From Neodiprion pinetum (taxonomy: Eukaryota > Arthropoda > Insecta > Hymenoptera > Diprionidae), in contig NC_060234.1 in assembly GCF_021155775.2 (NCBI RefSeq), positions 3,720,001 to 3,784,000 of the forward strand: a stretch of 64,000 bases of DNA, given 5' to 3'. The position numbers were made by a program, and so were the translations under genes. Numbering within the stretch: position 1 is the first letter of the stretch; each line of letters begins with the position of its first letter. Positions 23,873 to 37,862 of the stretch are shown here, in pieces. Below the pieces are notes generated by a model. It was not told the DNA's origin and made no database searches. It was given only the letters and a program-made list of their open reading frames with translations.

Positions 23873-25038
23873 GAATATTTCAGAAAACTTTCTGAAATCT
23901 TTCACGATAGTAAAGAAACATTTCAAAAATATTTCAAAAAAAAAAAGGTTGCTGCAAGTTGAAAATGTCCGCGTCAGAAACTTGCAAAAGTTTTTTGGAT
24001 CGTTGTTGTTCTTAAAAATATTCTCATAATCTTTCTGTAAAATATTTTATTGAAAGTTTCTTAGAAAGTTTTCATGTTACGTGGATGAGAATAATCTCGT
24101 TCCGGCACGTTTTTCCTTTACAATTCAATGTGGAATATCGCTCATTTTCTCATTCTTTCTTCCTCCGATTTTCGCATATATTCCGCCGGGATTTCCATTC
24201 TGCGACTGATGATTTCACATCCGACAGGTCATACTCCTCGAGCTCAGCTGCCGCTGCCGCTGCTGCTTCTGCTGCACCAGTGTAAACTGGGTCAATCGAT
24301 ATCTACTCGACAAGTCAATGCTCGAGGCTGGATAATTTCTTTCTTTACCTCTGATTTTTGATATTATTTTTTAAAAATTCATCCCTCTACGTCGGTACTT
24401 TAAATGCGAAAAGCTGGAAGCGAAGAAGAAACTGGCGCTGAAACCGGTTCAAATATTCTCTCATTTTTATTATTCACAATTCTAGTAGCCCATCTAGTTT
24501 TTCATTCGGTATAAAAACGAGCTTCAAAATCATCTTCGACGAGGAATTAATCAGACCGAATATTATCACATCGATTTTGAGCCCGACTTTATTGTGCCTG
24601 AAAAAAAAAAGTTAGATTACCGGTAATTTTCGGTAAATCGCAATTATTTCTTTAACGTTCGTTTTTCAACAATTACAACATCTGACAGTTGTTATTATTC
24701 GAAATGCGATCGTTCGATTCCGCACTTCACTGCACTCAAGTTTTTCTGTCTCGCCATCTTTTTTACTCTTTGATAAGAAAAGTTTTACAATATTACTATA
24801 AAGACTTGTCAAAGTCCCTGCATCAAAATTAATTCACGGAATCTGCCCACCCGCATTTATTTCAAGAACCGTCAGACCAAAGCTCAAGAATCTTTATTTC
24901 TGCCCGCAATGTCGGTCGAGTGGTTACATAAATAGGTTGTGTGCCACATCTATACACGTTCATGCGGCTCTTGAAGCGGTGCAGTTTTCAAGAGATTCGT
25001 TTGGAACGGTGAATTATTGAGCGAATTGCATTATTCGT

Positions 25039-25074
<36 letters not shown>

Positions 25075-25342
25075 CACTAGAGGCAGGATATGATGTTTAG
25101 AAAAATTTAAGGTACCTAAATTCAAACATTAATAGTATCTCCTTGTCAACAACTTATTTTTGCGAAAATATCGTGCGTTAAATATTGCGTGCGGCAAAAA
25201 GGAAGTCCCAATCTGCGGGAAAGTTTACACTTGTCAAAAATTTCTTCCACCATCAGACGCAATTCTCCAAACTGATGCTCCTGCAATTTGTCTGGTTAAA
25301 GATTGATGGACGAGTATTACACACACACACAAATATATATAT
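23873..25342. other. Non-coding stretch with (TA)n at 25041-25072
   Basis: A CTGCCGCTGCCGCTGCTGCTTCTGCTGC patch near 24247-24275 gives an Ala or Leu run in short ORFs. Nothing gene-like is supported. Confidence 0.4.
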
Positions 25343-25641
25343 TGTTACAAAGGGTGAAATCACCCGTTTTGTCCCCTTTTAAATGATCTAGTAGTCATCA
25401 TAGATAAAAGACGTTTATAAACCTCTTATGTCTTTAAAAAAAATAAGGTTGCTGCGTCAACCGACATTATTGTAAAAACAGTCAGTCTCTAGACTTTAAA
25501 AAGAGAGCTTGTGTCCAAATACATCTATTTTCTTTCTAAATATTCCTTGTTCGTGAGACTTCTTTGGCTCGGCGTTCGCTTAAATCGCACAGAGAACTAT
25601 TTGATTCTCTTAGATCTTTCTTAATTTCCCCCGTTGTTACA
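25343..25641. mobile_element. Probable solo LTR (about 299 bp)
   Basis: The segment begins TGTTACAAAGGGTG and ends CCCCCGTTGTTACA, so it starts TG, ends CA, and has short inverted ends. ATAT on both sides could be a 4-bp target duplication, although it sits in AT repeats. A TTTATAAA-type TATA box lies at about 25411. No gag or pol is near, which fits a solo LTR of a Gypsy-like element. A MITE with TTGTTACAA ends is the alternative. Confidence 0.5.
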
Positions 25642-26366
25642 ATATATATGTATACATGTATGTACGTATGTGGAACTTTTGCTATCTCAGAACGCGTGCA
25701 GCGTGAAAAGTCTCGTGCAAATAGCGAAACGCATGCGAAGGTCGAGGTTGGCACGCTAGAAAAATTTTTATTACTTGGCTGACCGTTCTGGCAATTGACT
25801 TATCCTGTACTCCGTGAACTTCACTCAGGACTCTGGGATAAAGTGTCGTTTGTTCAAGGATCGCGTCACGGTTTTAAGCCCGGCTGAAGAGTTGCGTGTA
25901 TACTTTTGTTCTTTTGGGGGGTTTTTTTTTTGTTTTTTTTTTTACCTTTCTCTTTTTTTCCTTTGATCGGATAACAAGGGTACAGGTTTATTCCAGAGGA
26001 TTAGTTTAATCTTGCAATTGCAGGTCGAGAAATTTCACGGTCTCGTGAATATCGATTTATAATTGCTTCGAAAACGATTGTTTTGAATTTGCATTTTAAC
26101 GGAATGAACGAAAAGGCTTCGCTTTTCTGCCAAAGGCAAAATCCTGTCGCTGTTTGTTGAGGTAGTTGATTTTTCGAAAGCTTTCCAGTCACGCGATAAT
26201 TTTCATTTGGGAAATAACAAACAGAAAAATACGCCCATCCTATCATAGAGGATTTTTCTTTCGCATAATCGGTAAAAAGGTTTGATGAATTTGTTGAAAT
26301 GTAATGTATATACATGTACATACGTATTGTATATTATTTGCTCTACTTATTATTTATATACACATC

Positions 26367-26432
<66 letters not shown>

Positions 26433-28639
26433 ATATGTATCAGATACCTGCATTAAATTCTAACAAATTCATCAAAACTTTCTTCATTACTGACTTAATT
26501 ATAATCAACGCTTACATAGTTAGGGATGCAAACTTTCCTTGCTCTTCAAAAGGACGATTCATTACTCCGAGAGTCGTTATCTAGATATGTAATTTATAAT
26601 CCCAGCGAAGTATGGCTTTGCCGGTTGACTAGAATTAAACACCTCCGCAGTTTATCACCCTACAATTCATCCCTGAACAGATGATCCTCTCTTGATATTC
26701 TCGCTGAATTCGATCCACCATTGTTTGCAGTTTCAGTTCGCGCTTTTTCCTCCATTCCTCGCGCCGTGCTTTTACTCGGTGAAATTATACGCTCACGTAG
26801 GAACATATATCCGACCAATTCGCGATCCTCTAAGTAGGAAAGAACATCGATTGAAATGCACTTAGTCGAGAAGTACGGAGCCTGGAAAATAGGGAGAAAA
26901 ATAAATAGAGAGAAAGAGCGACGAAGAAATTGAAAATCTTTCGTCTTTATATTCTTTCCCCGTATAAATTAACCCATCTTTATTCATGGTGTAAAAGCAC
27001 CGCAACATTTGCCTTTATATCTTGAATTTTAATTGCGACCATCCAAAGAATTATTGTATCCATTTCACATTCTGTACACATGTAATTTCGTTTCACGTTA
27101 GGACAACGATCGAAATTTTTTACACCTTTGTTGATCATTTGATGAATTTTCAATTCTTATATTACGTAGGAATTACGTATAGGATCAAAAGTTGTATGAT
27201 CAGCTGCTGCAGCTTTCGAATCACAGAGAAGATTCTCTTTTTCTACAGGTCTTTCTTCGATGCGACCTGCAACTTTTCAATACTTTAACAAAAGTTAGTT
27301 CCTTCGCAAGAAACTCAGTAGATACGTTCACAAATATATGTACATATGTATAAATGAAAGAAAAGTTTCGGTTCTGGAATATCTCCAGCTGTCCTCGATG
27401 CAGGACGATTATCTTATTGAAAAATCGGGGGACAAAGCAAAAGTAAAAAAAAAAAAAAAAAAAAGAAATTACCGTACAGAATGATGCGGTCTCGTTTGAT
27501 TATTTCCTCAGGATCAGCTTACGTAATATCGGATATATTCTCCGCATGCCGTTCGCGGATTGATTAAATATTATCGACTTCTTTTCGCTAAATCCTTCGA
27601 GTTACAAGTGAATTTTTTTTTTTTTTTTCATGTTCCTTTTTTCCACCGATCACTTGTGAATTTTGCAAATTGACCGAATAATTTTTTCCCATCAATTCTC
27701 GTCTAAGCATAGTTTGACGAGCGACACAGAATTTTGCCATTAATAAATCAGTTCGAATAGTTGTTCAGTGACGATCTGAAAATCAACGCGATATTAGAGA
27801 AAAAAACTGTACAGAATAAATATGCTATTTAAAATTTTCCGTCATGAATACCTGCAATTTCGGTTTGAATCTGTATTTATTTACTCCACAGCCACAAATG
27901 TCGTCCATCGAAAAAGTTTTGTCGGTACATGGTAAAAAAAATTTCGACAATAAATTCATAAAAAAAAAAAAAAAATCGACGACTTCGAAAGTAGGATAAA
28001 AAATATTTCACAAGTATTTTTTCTCATGTCGTATTTTCAAAGTGGTACGATTTGTTAATTTCCCGAGAATAACTGTGCATCAAATTTCAAGCACAACTGT
28101 TATTATTTAGTCCAGGTATATTTACGAAAATAAATGCGGGGAAAAAAATTTAGATCGACCGATCTCGAGGTTTTCTTAAAACCAAACGACCCGTGGTTCA
28201 AATATTTCGCTCAAGTCGGAGAAGCGACTGAATTTGTTTTTCAAATTCGACCTGCGTAAGAAAAAGCTCCCCCTTTTCAAATGTGACAGTTCGCAGTTGA
28301 TATTCGGGTAAAAAAAACCTTGGGATATGCAGCAAGGACCGGCAAGTCGCTCACTCGATACATCTAAATAATGCATTTCAAACCTGAAGCCCCGACTGTC
28401 ATCAGGCAAAACAGGACGCGTCACATCCTCGAGATCTAGCAGAAGAGTGCGCTGTCTCTTCTTCATATTTTATCGGTTTATTCGAACTCAGGTTTTGTCT
28501 CACCAGAATTTTTCATCGTTTTTTGTAAAAGCAACGATTTTTAATTTGACTTGTAAAGATTGTGGTCAGAAATCTGTCGATATTAAAAAATAGGACTTGA
28601 GAAATAATAGAAATGCACAAGTATAGAGTTTCAATGTCG
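25642..28639. other. Non-coding stretch
   Basis: AT-rich with poly-A/T tracts and the (TA)n tract at 26368-26440. No exon or RNA gene was recognised. Confidence 0.45.
26368..26440. repeat. (TA)n microsatellite with TATG variants
   Basis: A pure TA run to about 26420 is followed by GTATATATGTATATATGTAT. Confidence 0.97.
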
Positions 28640-28740
28640 TGGGACTGAGAAAAATTTCGAAACGTCCTTGATTGTTTTTATTTTTCATCATTGCCGAAGA
28701 GTATAGTTGTGGATAACGAAACTAAAGTGAGTTTGTTTTT
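28640..28740 (+). mobile_element. CACTGAGAG-family dispersed repeat, fragment
   Basis: GGGACTGAGAAAAATTTCGA, then GTCCTTGATTG, TTTTATTTTTCATCATTGCC lines up with the left end of the reference copy (ACTGAGAGAAATTTTTAG, GTCCTTGACTATTTTCATTT). The rest is too diverged to follow. Confidence 0.35.
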
Positions 28741-31700
28741 TTTTTTTTGCTGCAACTGGAAAAGCAATAATCAATTTATATTGATATCTCATTCAACTGA
28801 AAAAATGTAGGTGATCAACTAATAAAACAAACAAATGTAATGTTGCAGTAATCAAAAAAATTAGTATTCACAACTGAAATTACACTGTTTCAGTAGCTTA
28901 CACTTGTAATTCATTTTATTCTAATTACAATAATGTTTGAAGCGTGATTGTAACGATACGTATTTAACTAAAATTTTCTGGTAAGAAAGATTACGAAATA
29001 GTTCAACATTTTGAACGGCAAGCTTATCGAAATTGGAATTTACACAATTGTAATGTAGAGAATATTCAACGTGCCGATAAATTTTTAAAAGTGATCAGGT
29101 GGATGTAGAAAATTATTATCAACCCTAATAGTATTCTTTAGAGTGTAATTCACGATATTTGAAACTTCCAAATCACCAGTGTTTCAGTAACAAGTATACA
29201 ATATTAAATTTACTATCATTTTACTCAATTTTTTGCAATTTTGCATACTTACAGTCACCTTCCTCTTTCCATACACCGAAAATTCAACTCTTATACCGTC
29301 ATTATCTTCATAAAGTGACTACCGTGTATTTTATTTTTTTTTTTTCTCTTTTTGCTTATATTTTTCCACCTCGAAAATTTCCGTATTCTGATATTTCTAC
29401 ACTCTGACCGCAATTCCACTGCCTCGTCTGTTTCTTTTCCTGTCTCGTATCTCTTATTTATACATACATATATATATATATTTTTTTTTTTTTCATTTCT
29501 TCTCTTACCATAGATTTTCTCCCTTTTTATTCAAAGTTTTGCATTATAAGAGAAGGTGTGCGGCGGTGTAACAAAGTGTCAGAATTTGCCCTCGAGCCTC
29601 GGACTGGAATTGTTACCAAACAGTCGGTTAGGTTGGGTTATGGTTGAGGCAATAAAAACCGGGTAAAAACTCCCTCGGCGTGATAGGAGCTGGAGGAAAA
29701 GGTTCATTACGGAGGGAAAGAAAAAGCAAGACTGTAAAGTCGCGCGTACAAAATAAGCGTTATTTACATCTCGGTTAACACTGTCGTCCAATAGATACAT
29801 TGTCGCAATATAAATGCTAAGCGACTCGTTTGTTGATACGAAAATCTTTCGTATTAATAAAAAAAAAAAAAGTCATTTTACGCCGCATCGCGATTATAAT
29901 ATAGTCACCAGCAGATCCCGCATGACGAATTTTCACGAATCATTGGATTATTATCGAATTTTATAACGTTCATGAATTTTCACCGATGCGTGAGAGGAAA
30001 ATCCTGCGGCCATATTCATCGACCTTCGAATAGTCGGACTGCAGTTCGGGTATTTTTTGCACACGCAAGGTAATTCAAGCGGATAATTGTGATACTGTCA
30101 TACGCAACAACCGGGATTTTGATTTTCATCTCGATTTTGCAAGCCGTTTCGAACGGCTGTGCACCGATTTAAAATTCGTGTACGTAACGCGAATTATGAA
30201 ACAAAACTGAAGCGCGCAAATGCACGTGGAAACATTTTGAAAACCGTAGGAAATATTCATCTGTGCCAAATTAACGAGAAAAGAAAAACCAGTCATTTTT
30301 CTTATTGCTTGTAAACGTGGATGTGTGAAAAAAAAAAATAAAAATTCCGTTGCAACGTCGAATCTAGATAACCGATATTTTTCGTCCGGTGAAAAAAATA
30401 ACCAACCATAAAAATCGTATCGCTATCGTTTGTTCGTGAGAAGCAAAACGCAGAGTAACGTGTTGAAAAAAAAAAAAAAAAAAATCAAAAAATGCTGAAA
30501 GAATTTTCACTTTCAGAAAAGTTTTGTAACACTTTTAGTTCTTACGTACCTCGAATGATCCTTGACTCAATGATCGATAGAACTGAAAATTCGCTCGCGG
30601 AAATGATATTGTGATTCGGTGAAATCGTGTCCGTAAAAAATGTCGACATCTGGTTGTACTCGTTGGATGTTAGCGGGAGGTTGGAAACGTTGGCCTCGTT
30701 TCCCTGCGTCTTTCCATGTGCATAGCGTGCATTTATGTACATCCTCACCTTACATATACGTGGGATAGAAAACCGCGGCGAAGGCCATTTCAAAGGTTAT
30801 CCTTGCCTGCAGCTGGACCACTGCCAGAATTCTACGTACCGATGGGGTTCGGATAAGTGATTCCATCCTGAGCTTTGTGATTACAGGAGAAGCCGAGCTT
30901 TTGTGCCTCGACTCTTCGCGGCATTCCGAACATTTGATTGGATTTCTAGTGTCTCGATATCCGGTTGGTCAGCTTACGTCACAGTCACGTCTACTGTGAA
31001 TTGCACTTTGGTCGTAGAAAATTACTCGATAATCACTTTCGCTAAAAAGGTATGCAAAAAAATTCCCAGATCAATCCAAGAGTTTTAAGAATTTTTTAGA
31101 TTGTTTCGTAGTGGTGAAATTTCGACGATAATCTACGATCGTTCAATGAAACTTGCATACCTAAAAAAAAGTACGGATAATCGATGTGAAATTTTATCGG
31201 CTGGTTTATAGATGCGTCATTTAAAATGATATTAATTTCTGTGTTATATCATCAACGGATCATCTGTTATATATTTTATTTCCATGTCTAATTGTAAGGT
31301 TAAAAAATTTCTATCTCTCCCTCGACCTTCAACTCTTGAATTACGTGAGCGATTCTACAAGCTCAAAAGTAGAAAAACTTTTTCTCGAAGTTTGATGCAC
31401 GAGTAGCTGATGACGAATACGTGAAGGAAAACTGCTCCGAGTATACGCAATATATCCTTCGACTTTTTTCTCACTTACGGAATGTCCGGCGAGAAAGATT
31501 AATTTAACGGCGTAATCCGAGCAGTTGTTAGACCGAATGCCAAAAGTTCAGTTCTCATGCTCACGGAACGGCGTTCAACTCGAAAAACGGCTGGAAATTC
31601 ATCACCGCGTTTATAGAAGTCCGTTAATAAATTCGTCGTCGGATATGAGAAACGAATTTGGAGCGATTGCGCCGGTTGATAATAGGAATGAAATATTTTC

Positions 31701-32482
31701 CACCGCATCGGGTGTGCAGAATGTAATAACAGAGGGAATTAGGGAATCAGGAAAGCCTCGTTCATCCCCGGAACAGCTATACGTTAACGAATGGTGGCTA
31801 ATTATTCCCAATCGAAAATTACGCGCCTCGGTGAAATTGGAATTAGTCTTTAAAAGTGAATTTCTACCGTTAACACGCGGACAGATTGGTTTTCTACTGG
31901 ATTTTGCGCGGCGACGAAGCGCCAGATGTGATGATAGACGATTTTCCCAGCGAGCAAATTTCGATGATGAATAAGCTCTTCCAAGTTTCAAGAAAATTTT
32001 CTTCCGTTGCAAGCAACGCAGCGAAGTAGCTGCTCTTTGAAAATAATCCCATTAGTCTGATAGCAATGAGAGATCTGGACGTAGATTCCTGTGAACAATG
32101 AAACGACCGAAAAGCAAAGATATTTAACCAATCAACCGCATTGTGAAGTTAACAACTTGTGAAATTAAAAATTTTTAAATCCGCCGGTTTGAAGTCGTTT
32201 ACGCATCTGTCTGAGCTGAGATAGAAATTCAAGTTTCAGTGCTTTGCAATCACGTTTTATAATGATTACGGAATGAAAGCACCCAATCGACCTTGAAGAT
32301 AATTAGCAATAAGTTTCGAAGCCACCGCCGCTGATTCGACAAGGCTTTGGACGGACGCAAGTTCGTCTAATTAACACTCCCACCCATGATACAACGGGCC
32401 ACATGCCACGTGATAATAACAGGAGCTGAAACGTGGTTGCGGGTAGAAATTTCTTGGCCAAACGATGGAATAATTATTATTA
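28741..32482. other. Non-coding stretch
   Basis: Overlapping ORFs at 31525-31974 (+, 149 codons) and 31611-32012 (-, 133 codons) are the longest here. Neither has a recognisable motif, and they oppose each other, so I treat both as chance. The rest is AT-rich. Confidence 0.4.
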
Positions 32483-32742
32483 AAGGGGATATCGTGTCTG
32501 ATCAAATATTAATCCTGGCAGAATTTTTCAGATTTTTGTCAAATTTTTAATTTTGATCGGTCGATAAAATCATTTCTAAATATTGTAGAAAATTTAAATT
32601 GAGTCAAAGAGAAACGAAATAAAAAAAAAAAAAAAGACACAGGGTACCTTTCAAAGTGAGAACAATCGTAGAAAAAATTGCGCGCCAAATCTAAGAGGTC
32701 AAGGGTAAAACCGAGGTCAAATTGGCGTGGAATGCCCCATAC
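32483..32742. mobile_element. Shorter relative of the GGCATTCCACG-end element
   Basis: The right end AATTGGCGTGGAATGCCCC matches the reverse complement of the left end at 11256. The left end GGGGATATCGTGTCTGATCA is a diverged counterpart. It is about 260 bp, AT-rich, with no ORF of note. Confidence 0.4.
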
Positions 32743-33502
32743 AAACACTACGGATTACAATTACGGTTAATCTTTTCGACGCCTAATGTCCACAATATTT
32801 TCAGCCTATCAAATTTCATTTTAAATTCCCGGCACACACGGAGAAAACCGAATATATACGCAAGCATAGAACGTATAAAATGTAAAGCGAATGGCTGGTG
32901 TCGGGGTAAAAGTTTCGTTAGCCGGTATATTTAGGGACAATTGAACGCAGTATATAAGGCATGGAATCTGCGGCAAAGAATAATGATTGGATTAGCGTGT
33001 AACTGTATCCACAATGGAAGTGAAAAGTAAATTTGTAAACCGTGACGTTGAGTAATTCTTGACTGTCGGTAGCAGAGCTTTAAAGCTGAGTGAAACAACA
33101 ACGAATAAATTATTGCATACATGTTATATTTCTAGAATAATAAATGAATTATTTTTATCGGTGAAATTTTTCTTATTAACGAAGAAACAATTGAACACTG
33201 TGCAGATGTTGAATATTAAAAACTTACCGCACACTTCCAATGTTTTTCAATCAACGATGAATCAAATAAAGTTTTGCGTCACTTTACGTCCTCGTTCATT
33301 TAAAACTTTCACTTAAAACGCAGCATTGAAATATTCTGTTTGCTGAATGCAAACTGATTTTATAATTGAATCACAATCACGATCAACAAAATTCCCCTTT
33401 TCCTGCTCGGTAATATATTCGGTTGGTTCAATTCGTTCGTTTCATAGATTCTGCATCAAAACGTGGTCGACAAAACAAATGGTGCGAATATTGATCATTC
33501 CC

Positions 33503-33825
33503 AAGGGACGCTGAAAAAAATTTCACACTTCATATTTATACTAGAAATTTCTTGTAAAACGGATATCGTTACTCACGTAACTGTTTAATGTGATTATTGC
33601 CTCAAATATTAGCCTTTATGGTTATTGCAACAATAAATTTTATTGTTTCGATTATTGCATTTTTTCAGGTTAAATTAATCCTCAACATTAACTAATCGTT
33701 GAAACAATATCAAATTATTGCAATGGTTACAAGAAAATATAGCATAGCTGACCATGATTAAAATAAATTTTAAGACATACTAGGTTTTCCAATTTTCATT
33801 TTATGCTCAAAACTACGTTTTTTTA
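33503..33825 (-). mobile_element. CACTGAGAG-family dispersed repeat, diverged reverse copy
   Basis: GGTTACAAGAAAATATAGCA, GACCATGATTA and CCAATTTTCATTTTATGC are the reverse complement of the middle of the copy at 23667. A terminus-like AAAAAAATTTCACACT lies near 33515. The boundaries are approximate. Confidence 0.45.
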
Positions 33826-36800
33826 ATATAATAATGAACGATAATAATACCGCTATAAATAGAAATTTCCCTCGATGCAATTAAAACGAAATTCACCGCC
33901 AGTCCGCGCTGCAAAATGAGGTTATAACGAAGTCCGTAGCTGCGAAACGCTTCGTGAAATCAAATAATGAAATTGTTCTCTGCCGTCGAAAAGCTCCTTT
34001 ATTTTTTTCCTCGATCTGATTTACATTACTTACATACTTACGCACTAGGGCTTTCGGTAAATGTCCCTCGACATTGTTTTTCATCCAATTTTAATGCATC
34101 TAATGTGTTGTTGATTTCAAAATCAATTAGTCGAATTTCAGGTAGTTTTGCATCACCATAAATTTGCTAAATTAAACTACCTCGAAAGGGCTTTGAATGA
34201 CTTTGAATCGGTTGAAACAAATTTTCAACGAGTGTTAAAAAAAAACTTAGATATCACAAGAATTGACAGTCGTAAATGTTTTCCGACCTCAGATTGTGCA
34301 TTGATTTAAATGTCGTAAAAAAGCTCCTCCGCAGTTCAATGTAATCAAAGCTTTTCAGAATTATCTTGTACGGTGTTCGAATTACCGCGCGACTGTAAAG
34401 AAAAGGTGCAAATAAATCGAGTGAAAATGAGTCAATTGTTCGGCAAAGCGATGCGGCCTGATTAAATCCTAGGCTTTGTACGTGTCAGGAACAGAACATG
34501 ATCAGGAGAGCTTATTTTCGCTCGGTCGTGAACGGCAAATGGTTAAGGAATATACCTCAGTTCTAACGCTGGAGAATAGAACCACGATTTTGAGAGCCTC
34601 GATCCGGTATATATTTGCTCACTATACGTGCCGCCCTTTCCCATATACGAGGATCTGATGAACGAAGGTTGGCCGAGGGGCAATTTATTTTAAGAGCTCT
34701 TTCAAAGGGAGGAAAAGCCAAACCTTTCTCGTCTAAATAGAACTTCGTTTTGTGAATTATACCGATAGACTGATTTCGGAAATCGTGAAAATAATTCAAA
34801 CACTTCGTTCGACTCGTGATCTGGAAAGGAAGAAATTCGATTATCGATATATGCAAAAAATTAGATCAAAATGTGAGGATTCTTTCGGGAGTAAATTTCA
34901 TCCAAATGCAATTCCGTTCAGGCCCTGACAAGAAAAAAAGAAGCAACGATTCAGCAAAGTTTGGAATTTTTAACGTCAGGATTAGGTTACAATTTTTCCA
35001 ACCGTAATTGATTTCAAATTTCAATCTGAAGCTAGGATCAATATGGTTGATATATACTAAAGGAGAAAAGTGCAAGCTTTTGTCGAGATTGAAGGCTTTC
35101 GAATTCTTGTTAGTTTAATTTGGTTCACGTTTTTTGGATTTTAAAATTTCGCGGACAGATTATTTCTAAGGCTAATATAATAAGGCGTAAAATGTAGAGA
35201 AAAAGATAATTTCTGTGAAAACGAAAACGCTACAGAGTTCCAACTTTTCTTAATTCGTTATTCTGAGGTGAAATTCCAAGTTATACTTGGCATGGAACGT
35301 GCCATTCTTCTCAACCCTGATTACGGCTATTAATCATTTTCAAAGATTGGACCGGCAATCTCTTGTTGAAATCTAAATACGCACTTTATTTCACACCCTT
35401 CATAACTCGATGTGATTGAAGATGAACTTCTTTTTCAACTTTACCGGAACATTCAAGAATTAATTCAACTTCCGCAGATAGCGGAGATTTCTCGAACTTT
35501 TATATACTTTACGGCCAATTAATTTTTACAACAGGCCCGAATGCCCCGCTCTTTGACCACACGGCATTGCTTTTTTTTCACGTAGAATAATCGAATCGTT
35601 GCGTACATTTTAAACATTTGAACGTAAGCTTGGAGTTAATATCGACCTTGAATTAAGGGGAGGTTGTAGTTTGGCAAAAAATCAATAATTTTTATTAATT
35701 TTATAACGAGATAATGCCGTAGTTTGAGTATTTATCAAAACAAATATTATATTTGTAAGCTCCGAAATTCCCGTTAAAAATAAAAAAAAAGAATTAAAAA
35801 TACTGTAATTATAAATCAAAGCTTGTATACATCAACGCTTTATTTTAAACAGCTTCAAAGCGTTTGAAAATGTAGAAAATTTTTGTTTGTGATTCGAGTG
35901 TTTATTATTTTTTTTGTTTATAAATAAATGAAACGTATCGATTTTCGGCCAAGAAAGTGAGAATTAGAAACGGAATCACCGATCCGTTTCACGATATTTG
36001 ACAAGATGCTAGTCCAAGCCTAAAGTCGTTACCTGAACAGCCTTCGCGCAGCGATCTTTCCCCGACATCAGCGCTGCCTTAAAAGCCTTTTAAGGTCCGT
36101 AAAGGTAATTCAATTTGGGCGGCGGCACGTAGTGCCAACTTCAGGTTCATCGGGTGGTTCAGTGATACTGGCGCTTTTCCGTGAACGAGGTAAAAGAGGA
36201 AAGAAAGCAGAAAGCAGAAAGGAAGAAAGGAAGAACGGATGAAAAGGGTGTCGAGACCCGCGAGATAATTTGACGTTTCGATAACGCTATTCAACTACGT
36301 TTTCTGATCAATCTGATATCGGTTCTCCCTTCTTTTCACCCCCTTGATCTAATGTGCAGGAAAAAAAATTGGCTTCCAAAAACGAGCCTGGAAAAGCCGG
36401 TTTATTCGCATAAATGAAACTCAAACGTCGATCTAAAAGAACAATCTAATACCCGCTTTACTAATGCACTCAAAATCAATTTATACGCGTTCGAGTTGGA
36501 TTCATATAAATAATATGCGTATATTTTTTCATGTGGTTAAAATGGGATTGCCGTTGTAAGCCGAATTCGGAAAGCTGGATGAAAGTTGACGGCTGGTTTA
36601 ACCTTAAGTTGGAAAGTTAGTATCTTTCGGCAAAACTAATTACGATTAATTATTTAACAGAAAGTTAAAGCAGTGATAAGAACCTTGCACAATTCTGTAT
36701 CCCGTTTTCTCAACCCCGGTTTCAACCCCTCAAGGTGAAACAAGCATTGACATTGTTTTGACACTTGTCTAATGGTTCGCTCGAAATGGAACGGCTTTCA

Positions 36801-37557
36801 ATACTACGCCGTTAGTCAGACACAAGAATTAGATTAACGAGGCGACGGATTGACGGAATTTGAACACGAGCTCAGCTCATTCAGTTGCGAGTCTGATTTT
36901 GAATTCCGTGCCATGCGCCGTTTCCCTGTTTCGCGATATTGTGTCAACTCAAATCGACCTCATCATATGCAGTTCGAATGGTCGAAGCTGCAAACAAGTT
37001 TTGATTAAACGCACCGGATTTACGCGAATGCAATTACAACCATTCAGAAATTTCATCACTCAAAGTTTTATTCAAAGCAGATTATACGAGATTCGACGAT
37101 GTGCAGAAATTCTGTGACCATTCGGACGGAAGAAATCCGACGTAATGCGGGAACGTCGGAATTTGGTACATTTAGAACTTCAACCCACGTCACTGTACCA
37201 ATTCAAAAGTTAGAGGATGGATAGGATCGACGTATAACAGTGATATGTCGCGTCGCAACTTACGGACCCACACTTGGATCGAGGGTTCGAGTCCAAGCAC
37301 GTAAAACCAATCAGTGGCACGAGCAGCCAGATGTGATTCGAAGGCCACGTGGGACACGTATTTCCAGATAATTTGAGGCGAAAGTGTTGGGAAATATCAG
37401 GGTTTTCGTAGTTGCCCAGTTTTCCAAGGCCCTTAGCTCTTGGTATCGCGATCCGTGTGGAACACTTACGATATATTTCTGCGGGAAGGTGCTTTCGAAA
37501 GCGAAGAATAAAGTTTGCGTTACCAGATACAATTAGGTATGCAAAAAGAGTTCGGAA
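33826..37557. other. Non-coding stretch
   Basis: No recognisable exon. A GGTTCGAGTCC box at about 37288-37298 resembles a pol III B box but does not sit in a tRNA fold. Confidence 0.4.
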
Positions 37558-37862
37558 CGCAGATTCCTGCACCGACACAGTTACCGACACTTAGCCAAGA
37601 CGCAAACTCTTTTCTAGAAAATTCGAGGGTGGGGGATATTCTTCACCTTGAGCAACTTTACCGATCATCCGATAATTTTATTGCCCTACTTTACTGGCGA
37701 TCTACTCTGCCTTGACATAGTTGCAACATTCATGGAACAAAATTCCGAGAGGTATTGATAAAGTCAATGAGAATGGGGGTATCCCCTGTACTCGGATCTT
37801 CTAGAAAAGGGTTCGTTTCTTGGCTAGGTGTCGGTAACTGTGTCGGCTCAGGAATCTGCATC
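37558..37862. mobile_element. Foldback element with about 130-bp arms
   Basis: Arms 37558-37684 and 37733-37862 are inverted copies. Shared blocks include TGCAGATTCCTG, CCGACACAGTTACCGACAC, TAGCCAAGA and CTTTTCTAGAA, and similarity fades toward the centre. The two arms create mirror-image short ORFs starting Met-Ser-Val-Thr-Val-Ser on opposite strands, which are artefacts. No transposase. Confidence 0.7.

Noticed and set aside
29620..29650. Telomere-like TTAGG repeats
   Set aside because: Only two imperfect adjacent units (GGTTAGGTTGGGTT), far too few for a telomeric array.
31525..32012. Overlapping 149- and 133-codon ORFs on opposite strands
   Set aside because: No motif, mutual antisense overlap, and no splice-site context supporting either.
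37281..37310. tRNA gene suggested by GGTTCGAGTCC
   Set aside because: The flanking bases do not form a T stem in the right register, and no anticodon arm or acceptor stem could be found. At best it is a relic of a tRNA-derived repeat.
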